Assembly: GCF_026341815.1 (NCBI RefSeq)
Contig: NZ_JAPENX010000001.1
Span: 5,580,001 to 5,644,000 of the forward strand
DNA length: 64,000 nucleotides
Reading direction: 5' to 3'
Source: Streptomyces sp. NBC_00572
GTDB taxonomy: Bacteria > Actinomycetota > Actinomycetes > Streptomycetales > Streptomycetaceae
Below the pieces are notes generated by a model, which worked only from the letters and a program-made list of their open reading frames with translations, was not told the DNA's origin and made no database searches. Below are positions 8,901-17,074 of this stretch, one piece after another. Numbering within the stretch: the stretch's first letter is position 1; every line of letters starts with the position of its first letter. The translations under genes were made by a program, and so were the position numbers.

Positions 8901-9811
8901 TGGGCACCGGACAGGGCGTTGCGGGTGCTGCGGCGGATGCCGTCGCGGATGCTGGATGCCGTCCGGGACGCGGTGAGGCCCTTGGCAAGCGCGGCTTCGG
9001 TGAGCCGGTCGGTGACCTCCTGCTCCGAGAGGCTTCCGGCGGCGATGAGGCGTCCGAGCGCGTACGCGGCCCGGTAGAGGGTGAGGTTGTGCTCGCCGTC
9101 CGGGGCGGCGTCCAGCTTGGCCAGCTCGCCGTTCATGGCGGCGGTGGCGTACCGGTCCGCGCGCCCGATCCCGGCCCGCAGCGTGGCCACGGACAGGGGT
9201 GCGGGTGCGGGCGGCGGGGTGAGGAGGTCACAGAGCCACGTGGGGAGGGGGATCGGGTCCACCGCGTTGACGACCTCGTACGGCCGGCGGTGGACCACGC
9301 TTCCGGGGGCCACCACGTACCCGCCCCAGGCTCGCGTGTCGACCTTCCACCCCAGACGCCCCGCGCTCCCACGTAGCCGCTTTCCCTCAGGCGCGGTGAA
9401 GTACAGGTGCAGCCCGCCGCGCCCGGTGCGCACGGTGTACGTGTCGGCCGGTACGGGATGTCCCGCGCGCTCGCAGACGGCCGCGAACACCTCGATCCCG
9501 TCCCGGAATCCCTCCCACTCCGGGGGCGCTGCCTTGTCTGCGGCCTTCGGGAGGTCCAGGTCGACCACCACCAGCCCGGCCGGGCCGGTGGCCAAGCCGA
9601 CGTTGTAGGGCTTGTGGGTCCAAGCGGCCATGATCTGGACCCGGTCGGTGGTGGCCCGCTCCTCCGGCGTGCGGTGCCCCGCCACGCACCGGCCGGTGCC
9701 GGGGCAGCGCTCCTCGGCGTGACCGGCGGGTCGCTTGTCGCCGGGCCGGAGCGGGAACACCGGCCAGCCGCGCGCGGCCGCTTCCAGAGCGGCGTCCAGG
9801 AACGCGTTCAT
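8897..9811 (-). CDS. bifunctional DNA primase/polymerase (Prim-Pol)
   Basis: A 304-residue archaeo-eukaryotic-type primase/polymerase, the replication initiator of RepPP-class AICEs. The N-terminus has the typical opening (ALEAAARGWPVFPLRPGDKRPA) and a conserved Cys/His stretch (CPGTGRCVAGH). The catalytic VVVDLD acidic pair lies near residue 80, and the RTGRGGLHLYF motif near 130 is also characteristic. The C-terminal third is helical. The gene overlaps the methyltransferase upstream and the small gene downstream by four bases each. ATG 9811 lies inside a longer open frame and is chosen because of that coupling and because homology starts there. Confidence 0.88.
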   Translation of the reverse strand: MNAFLDAALEAAARGWPVFPLRPGDKRPAGHAEERCPGTGRCVAGHRTPEERATTDRVQIMAAWTHKPYNVGLATGPAGLVVVDLDLPKAADKAAPPEWEGFRDGIEVFAAVCERAGHPVPADTYTVRTGRGGLHLYFTAPEGKRLRGSAGRLGWKVDTRAWGGYVVAPGSVVHRRPYEVVNAVDPIPLPTWLCDLLTPPPAPAPLSVATLRAGIGRADRYATAAMNGELAKLDAAPDGEHNLTLYRAAYALGRLIAAGSLSEQEVTDRLTEAALAKGLTASRTASSIRDGIRRSTRNALSGAQ

Positions 9812-10536
9812 GCGGCCACCGCCTTGCGGGTCTGGGCGAGGAAGGCGGCACCGATCCAGCGGGTGTAGGCCGGGGGGATGGCCTCGGTGAGTTCCTCGCG
9901 GACATCGGTCCAGTCGATGCCCATCGCAGCCTGAAGCTCCGGAACGGACGGCTTCCCGCCGCCGTTGCCGTATGCGGCGACGTAGGGGCCGTCGAAGTAC
10001 TCGCCGTGCCGCCACCCCCGCACCCGGCCCCGATGGGGGACGTGCACGGGCTGGGCGACGCTCCAGCGGCCGAGTTCGAAGTTCCGGTGCCGCAGCACGC
10101 CGAGACCGAACTGCTCGCCGCACAGCCACAGGTCCTTGCGGATCTCCGCCTTGCCGTTGGGCTGCTCGATCACGTACGGCAGCCCGGACGCCTCCAGCAG
10201 TTCCCGGGTCGGAGGCACCAGGTCGACATGGGTTCCACCCCAGCCCTTGGACTTGTTCGTGCCTACGGTCAGTGCGCACTTGTCCTGACAGGGCGGGGAG
10301 GAGTGGATGAGCGCGTACCGCTCGATCTCGCCGGATTCGATCAGGGCGGAGAGGTACTCCAGGGCGTCGGCCTGGACGAAGGTGAAGGGGTAGTTGGGGC
10401 GGGGTCGGATGTCGACGCCGTGGACGTCGAGTCCGGCCCAGTTGTAGCCGCGTCCTGCGCCGCCGGCGCAGGAGTACAGGTCCAGCAGGAGCGGCCGGGC
10501 GGCGCGCTCTCGCCGGATCGGGGTGGGTTGGGTCAT
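9808..10536 (-). CDS. DNA (cytosine-5)-type methyltransferase
   Basis: A 242-residue orphan methyltransferase. Motif I reads LLLDLYSCAGGAGRGY, motif IV holds the catalytic Pro-Cys (IHSSPPCQDKCALT) and a motif-VI-like VIEQPNG follows. It is shorter than restriction-associated C5 enzymes and matches the compact phage/AICE type. No restriction endonuclease is adjacent, so protection of the element during transfer or marking of the origin are the likely roles. ATG 10536 is preceded by GGAGGTC, preferred over an ATG 15 bases upstream. The stop overlaps the Prim-Pol start. Confidence 0.82.
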   Translation of the reverse strand: MTQPTPIRRERAARPLLLDLYSCAGGAGRGYNWAGLDVHGVDIRPRPNYPFTFVQADALEYLSALIESGEIERYALIHSSPPCQDKCALTVGTNKSKGWGGTHVDLVPPTRELLEASGLPYVIEQPNGKAEIRKDLWLCGEQFGLGVLRHRNFELGRWSVAQPVHVPHRGRVRGWRHGEYFDGPYVAAYGNGGGKPSVPELQAAMGIDWTDVREELTEAIPPAYTRWIGAAFLAQTRKAVAA

Positions 10537-10576
10537 GCTGGAGACCTCCACAGGTCTGTTGAGGATCGGGAGATGA

Positions 10577-10612
10577 GGGCGGCCCCGGACTTTTGCCGAG
10601 ACGGGGCCGCCC
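10577..10612 (-). terminator. 11-bp hairpin upstream of the methyltransferase
   Basis: GGGCGGCCCCG at 577-587 pairs exactly with 602-612 around a 14-base loop. It separates the small-protein genes from the methyltransferase/Prim-Pol block on the minus strand and probably ends or dampens transcription between the two. Confidence 0.5.
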
Positions 10613-10621
10613 TTCGTGCTG

Positions 10622-10984
10622 CTAGGCGGCGAACAGGTCGCGTTGCCCCGGCTCGAGGTCGATGTCGACGGCGGCGGGCGGGGCGTCGGTGGTGACCGGG
10701 GTGAGGACGGTGACCCGCTGGTCGGTGATGGGGCCGTCGTTGTGGAACCGCCAGGTGCCGACGTCGTGCTGGGGCCGGTTCAGTCCGGGTCGGGTGTAGC
10801 GGCGGGGCTCTCCGGGGTGGGTGGCGTTCCAGTCCTCGGCGCACACCTTGTGGACGGGCTCTGAGGCGTGGGACCGCATCGGGGTGGGCCTGCCGCACAG
10901 GCAGCAGGGCCGGTCCTGGGTGTGGTCGAAGTGCCGGGCGTCGCCCCAGTTGAGGTTCATGGCCGGGTCAGAAGGGCGGTTCAT
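10622..10984 (-). CDS. small Cys-rich AICE hypothetical protein
   Basis: A 120-residue protein with a probable zinc knuckle (CCLCGRP, then HKVCAEDW) and an acidic C-terminus ending DLEPGQRDLFAA. The start at 10984 overlaps the upstream gene by 17 bases; an internal ATG at 10960 is possible, though neither has a good ribosome binding site. Similar unnamed proteins accompany AICE replication genes. Function unknown. Confidence 0.65.
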   Translation of the reverse strand: MNRPSDPAMNLNWGDARHFDHTQDRPCCLCGRPTPMRSHASEPVHKVCAEDWNATHPGEPRRYTRPGLNRPQHDVGTWRFHNDGPITDQRVTVLTPVTTDAPPAAVDIDLEPGQRDLFAA

Positions 10985-11249
10985 CGGAGTACCCGCCGGG
11001 TCCGCGCGGGTTGGTCACCGGGGTGCGGTGGCGGGGCAGGGACGGGAGCGGGAGGAGGACCCAGCGGCGGTTCGCGTCCCAGCAGGCGCAGGTCTCCCAC
11101 TCGGCGTACTCGCGGTAGGAAGGAAGGTCGTTGAAGGCGCGCACGTAGTCGCCCCACCCCTCGCACGCCTGGCACTCGGGCTGAGGGGTGTCGGTCAGGA
11201 CCAGGGCCCGTCGGGGCCCAGCGGCCACGGTGAGGCGGAGTCGGCTCAT
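10968..11249 (-). CDS. small AICE hypothetical protein with Cys pairs
   Basis: A 93-residue protein with CQAC near residue 30 and CAC near 55, which may bind a metal. GGAGG stands five bases before ATG 11249. The gene follows the RapZ-C frame by nine bases and overlaps the next gene, so it belongs to the same transcription unit. No family is recognised. Confidence 0.62.
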   Translation of the reverse strand: MSRLRLTVAAGPRRALVLTDTPQPECQACEGWGDYVRAFNDLPSYREYAEWETCACWDANRRWVLLPLPSLPRHRTPVTNPRGPGGYSDEPPF

Positions 11250-11258
11250 GCGGGCCTC

Positions 11259-11662
11259 CTAGGCGGGGGTGCGGGTGGGGAGGATCGGCTGGTTGATGTG
11301 GCGGTGGTGGGTGTGGACGTAGTCGTCGAGTACGGACAGGTCGGCGGCGAGGAGTTCGGCGACGGCGACGGAGCGGCGCCGGCCGCCGTAGCAGTGGACG
11401 TGGACGTCGATGTGCTGTTCGACGTCCGCGATGCGCTGCTCGACGCTGCGGCGGGCGGTCTCGATGAGGTCGTGGGCGCCGGGGGTGGCCAGGACGTAGG
11501 CGGCGACGTCGGGTGCCGTCCGGTGAGCTGGGTCAGCGTCTCGCGGACGGTCGGGTCGGCGGGCGGGTTGTGCAGCGCGGTGGTGTCGACGACGACCGGG
11601 TCGGGCACGGTCGGGTCGTCGCCGTGTCCGGTGCCGTAGGAGGTGATCCGGATGTGGGCCAT
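11259..11662 (-). pseudogene. RapZ C-terminal-domain protein, apparently frameshifted
   Basis: The start is good: ATG 11662 with TGAGGAG upstream gives MAHIRITSYGTGHGDDP, the opening of stand-alone RapZ C-terminal-domain proteins, and continues to LTQLTGR. There the frame breaks (about 11510-11525). The rest of the domain continues in the neighbouring frame as APDVAAYVLATPGAHDLI, and the signature HCYGGRRRSVAVAELLA runs to the stop at 11259. One missing base restores a single frame of about 134 residues. RapZ C domains bind RNA or nucleotide ligands in other bacteria; the AICE role is unknown. It could be a true mutation, a programmed shift or a sequencing error. Confidence 0.75.
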
Positions 11663-11673
11663 GCGGGTGCTCC

Positions 11674-12174
11674 TCAGTGGTGGTTGATGGTGCCGTTGGC
11701 GCGGCCGAACAGTCCGGTCGCGGTGATGTTCTGCGTGATGTGCGTCGTCGAGCTGGTCCCGCCACCGCTGCCGGTGGTCCGGCGGGCGGTGCGGATGAGG
11801 ACGGGGACGACGATGACGGCGGCGACGACGAGTGCGGCGGCGGACCAGAGGGCGTGGCTCATGGCGATGAGTCCCGGTGCGGCGTAGGAGAGTCCGATGC
11901 CGGCGGCGGCGATCCCGCCTCCGACGGTGGGCGCGAGCAGGGCGGTGGTCTTGGCCCATGCCGGGATCGGTTGCGAGGCAGCCGCGGGGGCGGTGGGCGT
12001 CGGGGTGGGCTGGGTGTAGGCGAGGGTGCGGACGCCGTTGGGGAGGGTGACCCAGTCGACGCCGGGCGGGATCTCCGCGGGCAGGATCACCGGCTGCTGC
12101 ACCGCGGCGGGGCGGTGGTGCGGGTCGCCGTAGCGGGTGGTGGGGGTGATCTCGTACGGGGTCTGGGAGTGCAC
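11674..12174 (-). CDS. small AICE membrane protein (DUF6251-like)
   Basis: A 166-residue protein with a Pro/Thr-rich soluble N-terminal half (VILPAEIPPGVDWVTLPNG) and two membrane helices at about 80-100 and 108-128. The tail is Gly/Thr/Asn-rich (TSSTTHITQNITATGLFG). It resembles, from memory, a family annotated DUF6251 found near traB in Streptomyces elements. The GTG at 12174 has GAAGGGA upstream. It lies between the proposed clt repeats and the RapZ-C gene, so a transfer-accessory membrane role is plausible but unproven. Confidence 0.65.
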   Translation of the reverse strand: MHSQTPYEITPTTRYGDPHHRPAAVQQPVILPAEIPPGVDWVTLPNGVRTLAYTQPTPTPTAPAAASQPIPAWAKTTALLAPTVGGGIAAAGIGLSYAAPGLIAMSHALWSAAALVVAAVIVVPVLIRTARRTTGSGGGTSSTTHITQNITATGLFGRANGTINHH

Positions 12175-12193
12175 AACTCGGTCCCTTCAACGG

Positions 12194-12230
12194 CGGCGGG
12201 CGGCGCCTCTTGGTGAGGTGCCGCCCGCCG
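12194..12230 (-). terminator. strong hairpin downstream of traB and the clt repeats
   Basis: CGGCGGGCGGC (194-204) pairs with 220-230, and after one mismatch CCTC (206-209) pairs with GAGG (215-218). The hairpin lies just before the GTG start of the small membrane gene and probably ends the tra transcript. Confidence 0.55.
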
Positions 12231-12253
12231 GGCCTGGTGACGCTGCGTGGATC

Positions 12254-12373
12254 TAGTGGTCAGTGGACAGTGGCTACTGGATAGTGGAAACAGCCCAGTT
12301 CAAGACCCCTGAGTGTCCAGTAGAGGGCCTCTCTACTGGCTAGTGGAAAGTTTCCAGTGACCACTGACCAGTA
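12254..12373. repeat. clustered 7-bp repeats; candidate clt locus / TraB recognition sequences
   Basis: Eleven units of YASTGGN. Five stand in exact tandem at 12254-12288 (TAGTGGT, CAGTGGA, CAGTGGC, TACTGGA, TAGTGGA). One inverted unit follows at 12316, then two tandem direct units at 12334-12347 and three tandem inverted units at 12353-12373. The cluster begins 17 bases past the traB stop, contains no ORF and is locally AT-richer. In Streptomyces plasmids such as pSVH1 the clt locus lies beside traB and consists of short repeats bound by the TraB C-terminal winged helix. Confidence 0.7.
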
Positions 12374-12389
12374 GCTCTCTGTGCCGCTG

Positions 12390-14498
12390 TCAGGCGTGGT
12401 CCGGGTGGACGTAGACGGAGTGCGGACCCCGGTCGCGGTAGACGAGTTCGCCCCGCTCTGCCGCTGCCTTGAGTACCGCCCGGACGCCGTGCCGGCTCCG
12501 CCCGACGGTGTCCGCGACGGCGGAGGGCTTCATGCCGTCCGGCCCGGCGGCCTTGATCGCCTCGATGGCGGCGGGCAGCCAGTCCGGGCCGCCCTGGTCC
12601 TCCCGGTCCTTGCGGAGGGCGGACAGGTTGAGTCCGGCGGGCGGGGGCTCGTCCTCGGCGCCGGTGTCGGGCTCGGCGGGAGTGCGGCCGTACTCGGCGT
12701 CGACCAGGGCCATGAACCGGGCGTCGATCGCGTTCTCGTCCAGGGTGGACGCGGGGGCGGGCGGCCGCTCGTCGCGGTGGGCGGACAGGTTGAGCCCCGG
12801 CCGTCCCGGAGTCTCCTCGGTAGCCGTGGGGTTGTCCGTGGTGGTGAGGGTGTCGCGCATCCAGGCGGTGCGGGCCTGGTCCCAGCGGCGGGCGTAGTCG
12901 GGTCCGGCGGCTTTGGCGGAGGTGTCGTCGAGGCGGGGGTGGAGGGCGGCGGTGGCGCGGACGATGTCGCCGATCTGCTTGGGCTTGATCCGCCAGGACT
13001 TGAACAGCCCGGCCGGGGACTCCGGCGTGCCCATGAACCCGGCTCCCTTATACGGGGCCTGGGAGACCTTCAAGCCTCGGGCTCCGGGGAAGACCTTGGA
13101 CAGGTCCATGCCGTCGACCTCCCCGCCCGTCAGACAGACACGGGCCTTCGCCTCACGCCGGATCATCAGGTTGCCCAGCACCGAACCCGTCGCCCCAAGA
13201 GCGGTCAGGACGGTGCGGATGCCCATGGCCCGCAGCAGCCGGATGACCTCCAGGATCTTCGCGGCCAGCTTGCGCATCTTCGGGTCGCTGCTGGCGAGGA
13301 TCTCGGCGCCCTCATCGATCACGATCATGATCTGCGGGATCTGAGCGGAGACTGGCAGCAGGTCGGTGTCGGCCCTGGCCATGAGGTCCTGGTAGGCGAC
13401 CTTGCGGTGCTTGCCGATTCGCACGGCCGCGTCCAGCATCAGCGACGCTTCCTCGTAGGTGGCGGCGAGCCAGTCGACCCCCGGACGGATCGCCTGCCCC
13501 TCCTGCCCGGTGGCGAGGGCGGGGCGGATCCAGGGCAGGCCGGCGGATCCGGCGTTGAGGTCGATGACCCAGGTCAGAACATCGGTGGCGCGGGCGAACC
13601 CGGCCAGGATGGTGTGGACGAAGTTCGTCTTGCCTGACCCGGTCGGCCCGACGATCAGGCCGCACTGCTCGCGCAGGTAGGCCAGCACCTCCCGCCCGTC
13701 CGGCCGCACCCCCCACGGCAGCCCCGTGTGCAGGGACAGCGGCGTGTAGTCGGTGGGGTAGACGATCTCGCCGACCAGGACGTTGACGGTGGTGACGTCG
13801 ATCAGGACGCGGCCCTGGTCGATGCCCTGGGAGGCGGTGGCGGTGCAGCCGTGCGGGAGACGGGCGTCGGCGGACAGCTGCGCGCTCGCCTGAGCGATCC
13901 GCTCGTAGGTGACACCGCCCGGAGGGAGTTCGGCGTCGATGGTGAACCCGGTTCCGGTCGGCCACATCTCCACGGCGAGGACCCGCAGGGTGATCCCGCC
14001 GCACACCCGCTGGACCCGGTCGACCCACTCCGCGGCGATGGCACGCCGTTCGGCCGACAGTTCACGCGACACCTGCCGTTCTGCGGCGGCGATGGTCTCC
14101 AGTTCGCGGGCTTCCTCGTGGAGGAGGGTGGAGCGGGCGGCGGCGCCGATGCCGACGCCGAGGGTGGCGAGGGAGCCGAGGGCGGTCCAGGTGAGGGGGC
14201 CGTGGGTGATGGCCCAGGTGGTCCATCCGGCGCCGAGGAGCCAGGATGCGGCGCGCATGGAGATGGTGCGGGCGGCGAGGCGTTCGCGGAGGCTGGTGAC
14301 GGTGTGGCCGATCGCTCCGGCGGCGCCGGCGGCGAGGGCCCATCCGGCGGGCATGCCGGTGGCGGCGCCGGTGGTGGCGAGGGCGAGGGCTCCGGTGGTG
14401 GCGGACAGGGCGCCGGTCACGGGTCCGTGACCGGCGGCCCAGTCCCACACCGGCCCCGTGGTGGTGGCGGTGTTGGCAGGCATGATCAGACGTTCCAT
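12390..14498 (-). CDS. traB: TraB conjugative DNA translocase (FtsK/SpoIIIE family)
   Basis: A 702-residue protein. Four hydrophobic helices lie within residues 25-120 and a linker follows. The motor domain has Walker A GPTGSGKT at 284-291 and Walker B IMIVIDEGAEIL near 395. The last 50 residues form a winged helix (GMKPSAVADTVGRSRHGVRA) of the kind that reads clt repeats. TraB assembles as a hexameric pore that moves double-stranded DNA between mycelial cells without nicking. I used ATG 14498, which has GAGAAGGG upstream and overlaps the Spd-like stop by 13 bases; ATG 14483 lacks a site. Confidence 0.93.
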   Translation of the reverse strand: MERLIMPANTATTTGPVWDWAAGHGPVTGALSATTGALALATTGAATGMPAGWALAAGAAGAIGHTVTSLRERLAARTISMRAASWLLGAGWTTWAITHGPLTWTALGSLATLGVGIGAAARSTLLHEEARELETIAAAERQVSRELSAERRAIAAEWVDRVQRVCGGITLRVLAVEMWPTGTGFTIDAELPPGGVTYERIAQASAQLSADARLPHGCTATASQGIDQGRVLIDVTTVNVLVGEIVYPTDYTPLSLHTGLPWGVRPDGREVLAYLREQCGLIVGPTGSGKTNFVHTILAGFARATDVLTWVIDLNAGSAGLPWIRPALATGQEGQAIRPGVDWLAATYEEASLMLDAAVRIGKHRKVAYQDLMARADTDLLPVSAQIPQIMIVIDEGAEILASSDPKMRKLAAKILEVIRLLRAMGIRTVLTALGATGSVLGNLMIRREAKARVCLTGGEVDGMDLSKVFPGARGLKVSQAPYKGAGFMGTPESPAGLFKSWRIKPKQIGDIVRATAALHPRLDDTSAKAAGPDYARRWDQARTAWMRDTLTTTDNPTATEETPGRPGLNLSAHRDERPPAPASTLDENAIDARFMALVDAEYGRTPAEPDTGAEDEPPPAGLNLSALRKDREDQGGPDWLPAAIEAIKAAGPDGMKPSAVADTVGRSRHGVRAVLKAAAERGELVYRDRGPHSVYVHPDHA

Positions 14499-16099
14499 CC
14501 CTTCTCGGCCTCGGGCCCGTTGCGCGGGTCCTCGTGACGGGCGATGTCCTGCTCGTGGGCCTGCCGGAACAGCGGCCCCATGTCCTCCGCGACCGCGACC
14601 GCGCTCATGAGGGCGCCGTAGATGTCGCTGAAGCCGTCCGCGACCTCCTTCTCCAGCGGGAACTCGGAGTCGGCGCGCTCGGCCAGGATCTTCATCACGT
14701 TCGCCACGCTCGTGAGGGCGGCGGGGAGCCCTTCGACCATGGCGAGGATCTCCATGGCGTCCTCGGGCTCGTAGCTGTTGGCGGCCGCTTCCATCTCCGC
14801 CGCGTACTCCTCGAACCGGAAACCCGACACGATCTCTCCCTCGCTGTTTCCACTGGTGGGCGTGGTGGGGACGACACCGGCCGGACGCTCGGCCGTGTCC
14901 CCGATCTGCTCGCCGTCCTGCTCGGCCGCCTCCGCGTCGGCGGCGGCCTCATCGGTCTCCCGCTGGTCGCGGATCGCCTCGTCGCGGCCCTCCCGCTCGG
15001 CGAGGGCCTGCTTCATGAGGCGGGCGTAGAGGCGGCGGCCGGGGTTCTGCAGCCAGGCCCAGCCGAGCTTCCGGCCGAGCGGGGTCGTCAGCATGCCGAC
15101 GATGCCGAGCGCCCCGGCGAGCAGGGCCGCGAGGAGGCGGCGGCCCTGGAACCGGGCGGCGGATTTCCACAACTGCTTGCGGGCCTGGGCCCGCGCCGGG
15201 GCCTTGCGGACCTCCGACCGCTGCTCGGCGACCTTCCCGGCTGCCGAGGTGTCACGGGACTTACGCAGCCGTCCTATGGCCGTCCCACGGGCGGATCCGA
15301 TGTGGCCGGCGGCCTTACCGACCGTCCGGCCGACCGGTCCCTTCCTCGCGGCGGCGGTTGTGCGGGCGGTGTCCTTCGCGGCCCGGCGTGCGTCGGCGAC
15401 CTGACGGCGAGCCGTTGTGGTGTCCGCGCGCCGCTCGGCCTTCGACGGCGAGGCCGTACGGGCCTGGTCACGCAGCGCTTTGACCTGCCCGACCCGTCCC
15501 CGCGGCTTCACCGACGAACCGCCGGACCCCTTGCCGGACGCCCGCCCCTTCAGGCCGGAGACCTTCGACCCGGACGCGGCCGAGACCCCGACCGGGCCGC
15601 TGTTCTTCCGGCCGCTGCGCTGACCGGCCGAAGGCCCACTCGCCGAGCGGAGCGTGCCCGACGCGGCCCCGGAGCGAGCGGACTTCCGCCCCTGAGCGGA
15701 GGAACTCGCTCCCGCACGGGTCCCGGAGGCGGAAGCGCGGTTGGGCTGGGACGGGACTCGTCCCGCCTCACCGCGCGCGGTGCCGTGCTTGCCCGCCTTC
15801 GCCTGCCGGGCCTGCTTGGCGGTGGTCTTGTTGGTGCGGGCGGTGATCGCGCCCAGAACGACGGCGCCGGTCGCGGCGACGGCCGCCGCGATGGGCCCGC
15901 CGACCAAGGCGGCCCCGGCGAGGAGCGTCACCGTGGCGTTCGCGCCGGTCAGGGCGAGCGGAACGACCGGCCACCCACCCGCCGTGTGCTGCACCGCTTC
16001 GGCCGGCGCCACCGTCTCGGTGGTGGCGGGCGGCGGGGACTGGGGCACGTCCGGCGGGGCCTGCTCGCCCACTACCGGCTCGATGCTGACATCGGTCAT
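14486..16099 (-). CDS. Spd-like membrane protein with long basic Ser/Ala/Arg-rich region
   Basis: A 537-residue protein. Two hydrophobic helices stand near residues 45-90, then a very basic low-complexity stretch of about 220 residues (many SG, KS and RG repeats), another hydrophobic helix near 320 (LLAALLAGALGIVGML) and an acidic helical C-terminus. The architecture and position directly upstream of traB match Spd (intramycelial spread) proteins, which are thought to help plasmid movement across septa. The basic region could bind DNA. ATG 16099 has GGGAGGT upstream. Confidence 0.7.
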   Translation of the reverse strand: MTDVSIEPVVGEQAPPDVPQSPPPATTETVAPAEAVQHTAGGWPVVPLALTGANATVTLLAGAALVGGPIAAAVAATGAVVLGAITARTNKTTAKQARQAKAGKHGTARGEAGRVPSQPNRASASGTRAGASSSAQGRKSARSGAASGTLRSASGPSAGQRSGRKNSGPVGVSAASGSKVSGLKGRASGKGSGGSSVKPRGRVGQVKALRDQARTASPSKAERRADTTTARRQVADARRAAKDTARTTAAARKGPVGRTVGKAAGHIGSARGTAIGRLRKSRDTSAAGKVAEQRSEVRKAPARAQARKQLWKSAARFQGRRLLAALLAGALGIVGMLTTPLGRKLGWAWLQNPGRRLYARLMKQALAEREGRDEAIRDQRETDEAAADAEAAEQDGEQIGDTAERPAGVVPTTPTSGNSEGEIVSGFRFEEYAAEMEAAANSYEPEDAMEILAMVEGLPAALTSVANVMKILAERADSEFPLEKEVADGFSDIYGALMSAVAVAEDMGPLFRQAHEQDIARHEDPRNGPEAEKGWNV

Positions 16100-16126
16100 G
16101 CTTGCTACCTCCCTAGGGAGACGAGA

Positions 16127-16164
16127 GGGCCCGGCCGGGACTGTGGAAGGAAGCGGCCGGGCCC
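16127..16164 (-). terminator. 11-bp intercistronic hairpin before the Spd-like gene
   Basis: GGGCCCGGCCG (127-137) pairs with CGGCCGGGCCC (154-164) around a 16-base loop, directly upstream of the Spd-like ribosome binding site. It may attenuate the transcript entering the spd-traB genes. Confidence 0.5.
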
Positions 16165-16179
16165 TTGTGAATGTGCAGG

Positions 16180-16395
16180 TCAGAGTGCGTTGGACTCCAA
16201 CGCGAAGAACGTGACGTTGGCGCGGGCGAAGTCCGGGCGGTCGGCCGTCACGTGCTTCCTCAGGAAGACGTAGACGTCGTACCGGGTGTCGGCCGTGCCG
16301 GGGGTGACCGTGCCGGTCCAGGTCGCCATCTCCCGGCCGGGCAGGTCCAGGGTCAGGACGTAGTGGTGCGTGCCCTGCGGCTGCTCGTTCTGCAT
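16180..16395 (-). CDS. small AICE hypothetical protein (71 residues)
   Basis: A short protein, MQNEQPQGTHHYVLTLDLPG to NVTFFALESNAL, predicted as a beta-rich fold: alternating hydrophobic strands with a YDVYVFLRKHV segment. The ATG at 16395 has GGAGG eight bases upstream, so I prefer it to the longer overlapping frame. It belongs to the transfer operon, 14 bases after the membrane-protein gene. Unnamed proteins of this length and pattern recur upstream of spd genes in Streptomyces elements. Confidence 0.68.
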   Translation of the reverse strand: MQNEQPQGTHHYVLTLDLPGREMATWTGTVTPGTADTRYDVYVFLRKHVTADRPDFARANVTFFALESNAL

Positions 16396-16409
16396 GGTGA
16401 ACCTCCGGC

Positions 16410-16730
16410 TCAGGGACGGGGGATGCGGTGGTCGGGGTGGGCGGCGGCGGCTTCCTGCCAGCGCCTGTGCTCGGCCGGACCGGCCCAGCGCAGGCGGGCG
16501 GAGAACGTGCAGCCCGGCATCGTGCACCCGTACGTCGACTCGCTGAGCGAGTGGGCCGCGAGGGAGGCGAGCGTGATCAGCCCGGAGGCGATCGCGTAGC
16601 CGCACGACGCCGACAGCCAGAGCGGCACGGCGTAGGAGTCCAGCCGCAGCGCGACCCAGAAGCCGTAGGCGACGGCCGCGAGTCCCGCGCTCGCCATGAT
16701 CGTGTTGTGGAGCCGAATCTTGGTGTTCAC
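16410..16730 (-). CDS. small two-helix membrane protein
   Basis: A 106-residue protein with two membrane helices (IMASAGLAAVAYGFWVAL and AIASGLITLASLAAH) and a C-terminal tail with two Cys (YGCTMPGCTF). GTG 16730 is preceded by CTGGAGG. It is probably a Spd-type spread accessory, judged only by operon position and topology. Confidence 0.65.
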   Translation of the reverse strand: MNTKIRLHNTIMASAGLAAVAYGFWVALRLDSYAVPLWLSASCGYAIASGLITLASLAAHSLSESTYGCTMPGCTFSARLRWAGPAEHRRWQEAAAAHPDHRIPRP

Positions 16731-16744
16731 GAGGAACCTCCAGG

Positions 16745-17074
16745 TCAGGCAGCGAGTTGGGGAGCGTCCGCGCACGGGACGCACATGCCGAGCGAGGACG
16801 GGATCCGGTACCCGGCGTCCCGTCCGCACTCGGGGCAGATCCGCCGGGCCGCGTTCGCCCGCTCCAGGGCCGCCCACCGGGCCGGCGTCATCGGCCGGAC
16901 CGGCCGGGCCAGGTCGACGCGGTAGAGGAAAGCGACCAGCGGTTCACGCCGGCGGCGGGGACGTTCGAGCTGGGCCACCACCGGCTGACCACCCGGCCGC
17001 AGCCCCAGGGTGCGGAGCTGCCGGAAGGTGGCCAAACCCTCAGGGGCCAGGCGCCAGCGGTAGACGGGGATCAC
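16745..17074 (-). CDS. RRQRL-motif zinc-binding protein
   Basis: A 109-residue protein of a family common in Streptomyces AICEs and annotated by its RRQRL motif, which here reads FRQLRTLGLRPGG. The C-terminus carries a zinc ribbon, CPECG and later CVPC. The MIPVYRWRLAPEGLAT opening is typical. The ATG overlaps the DUF2637 stop by four bases. Function is unknown; co-conservation with spd and traB genes suggests a regulatory or transfer role. Confidence 0.82.
   Translation of the reverse strand: MIPVYRWRLAPEGLATFRQLRTLGLRPGGQPVVAQLERPRRRREPLVAFLYRVDLARPVRPMTPARWAALERANAARRICPECGRDAGYRIPSSLGMCVPCADAPQLAA

Noticed and set aside
9808..10536. A restriction-modification system built on the AICE methyltransferase.
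   Set aside because: No endonuclease gene adjoins it and it is coupled to Prim-Pol; it fits an orphan maintenance methyltransferase.
12254..12373. The clustered short repeats considered as a CRISPR array.
   Set aside because: Units are only 7 bp, occur in exact tandem and in both orientations, and no cas genes are present.
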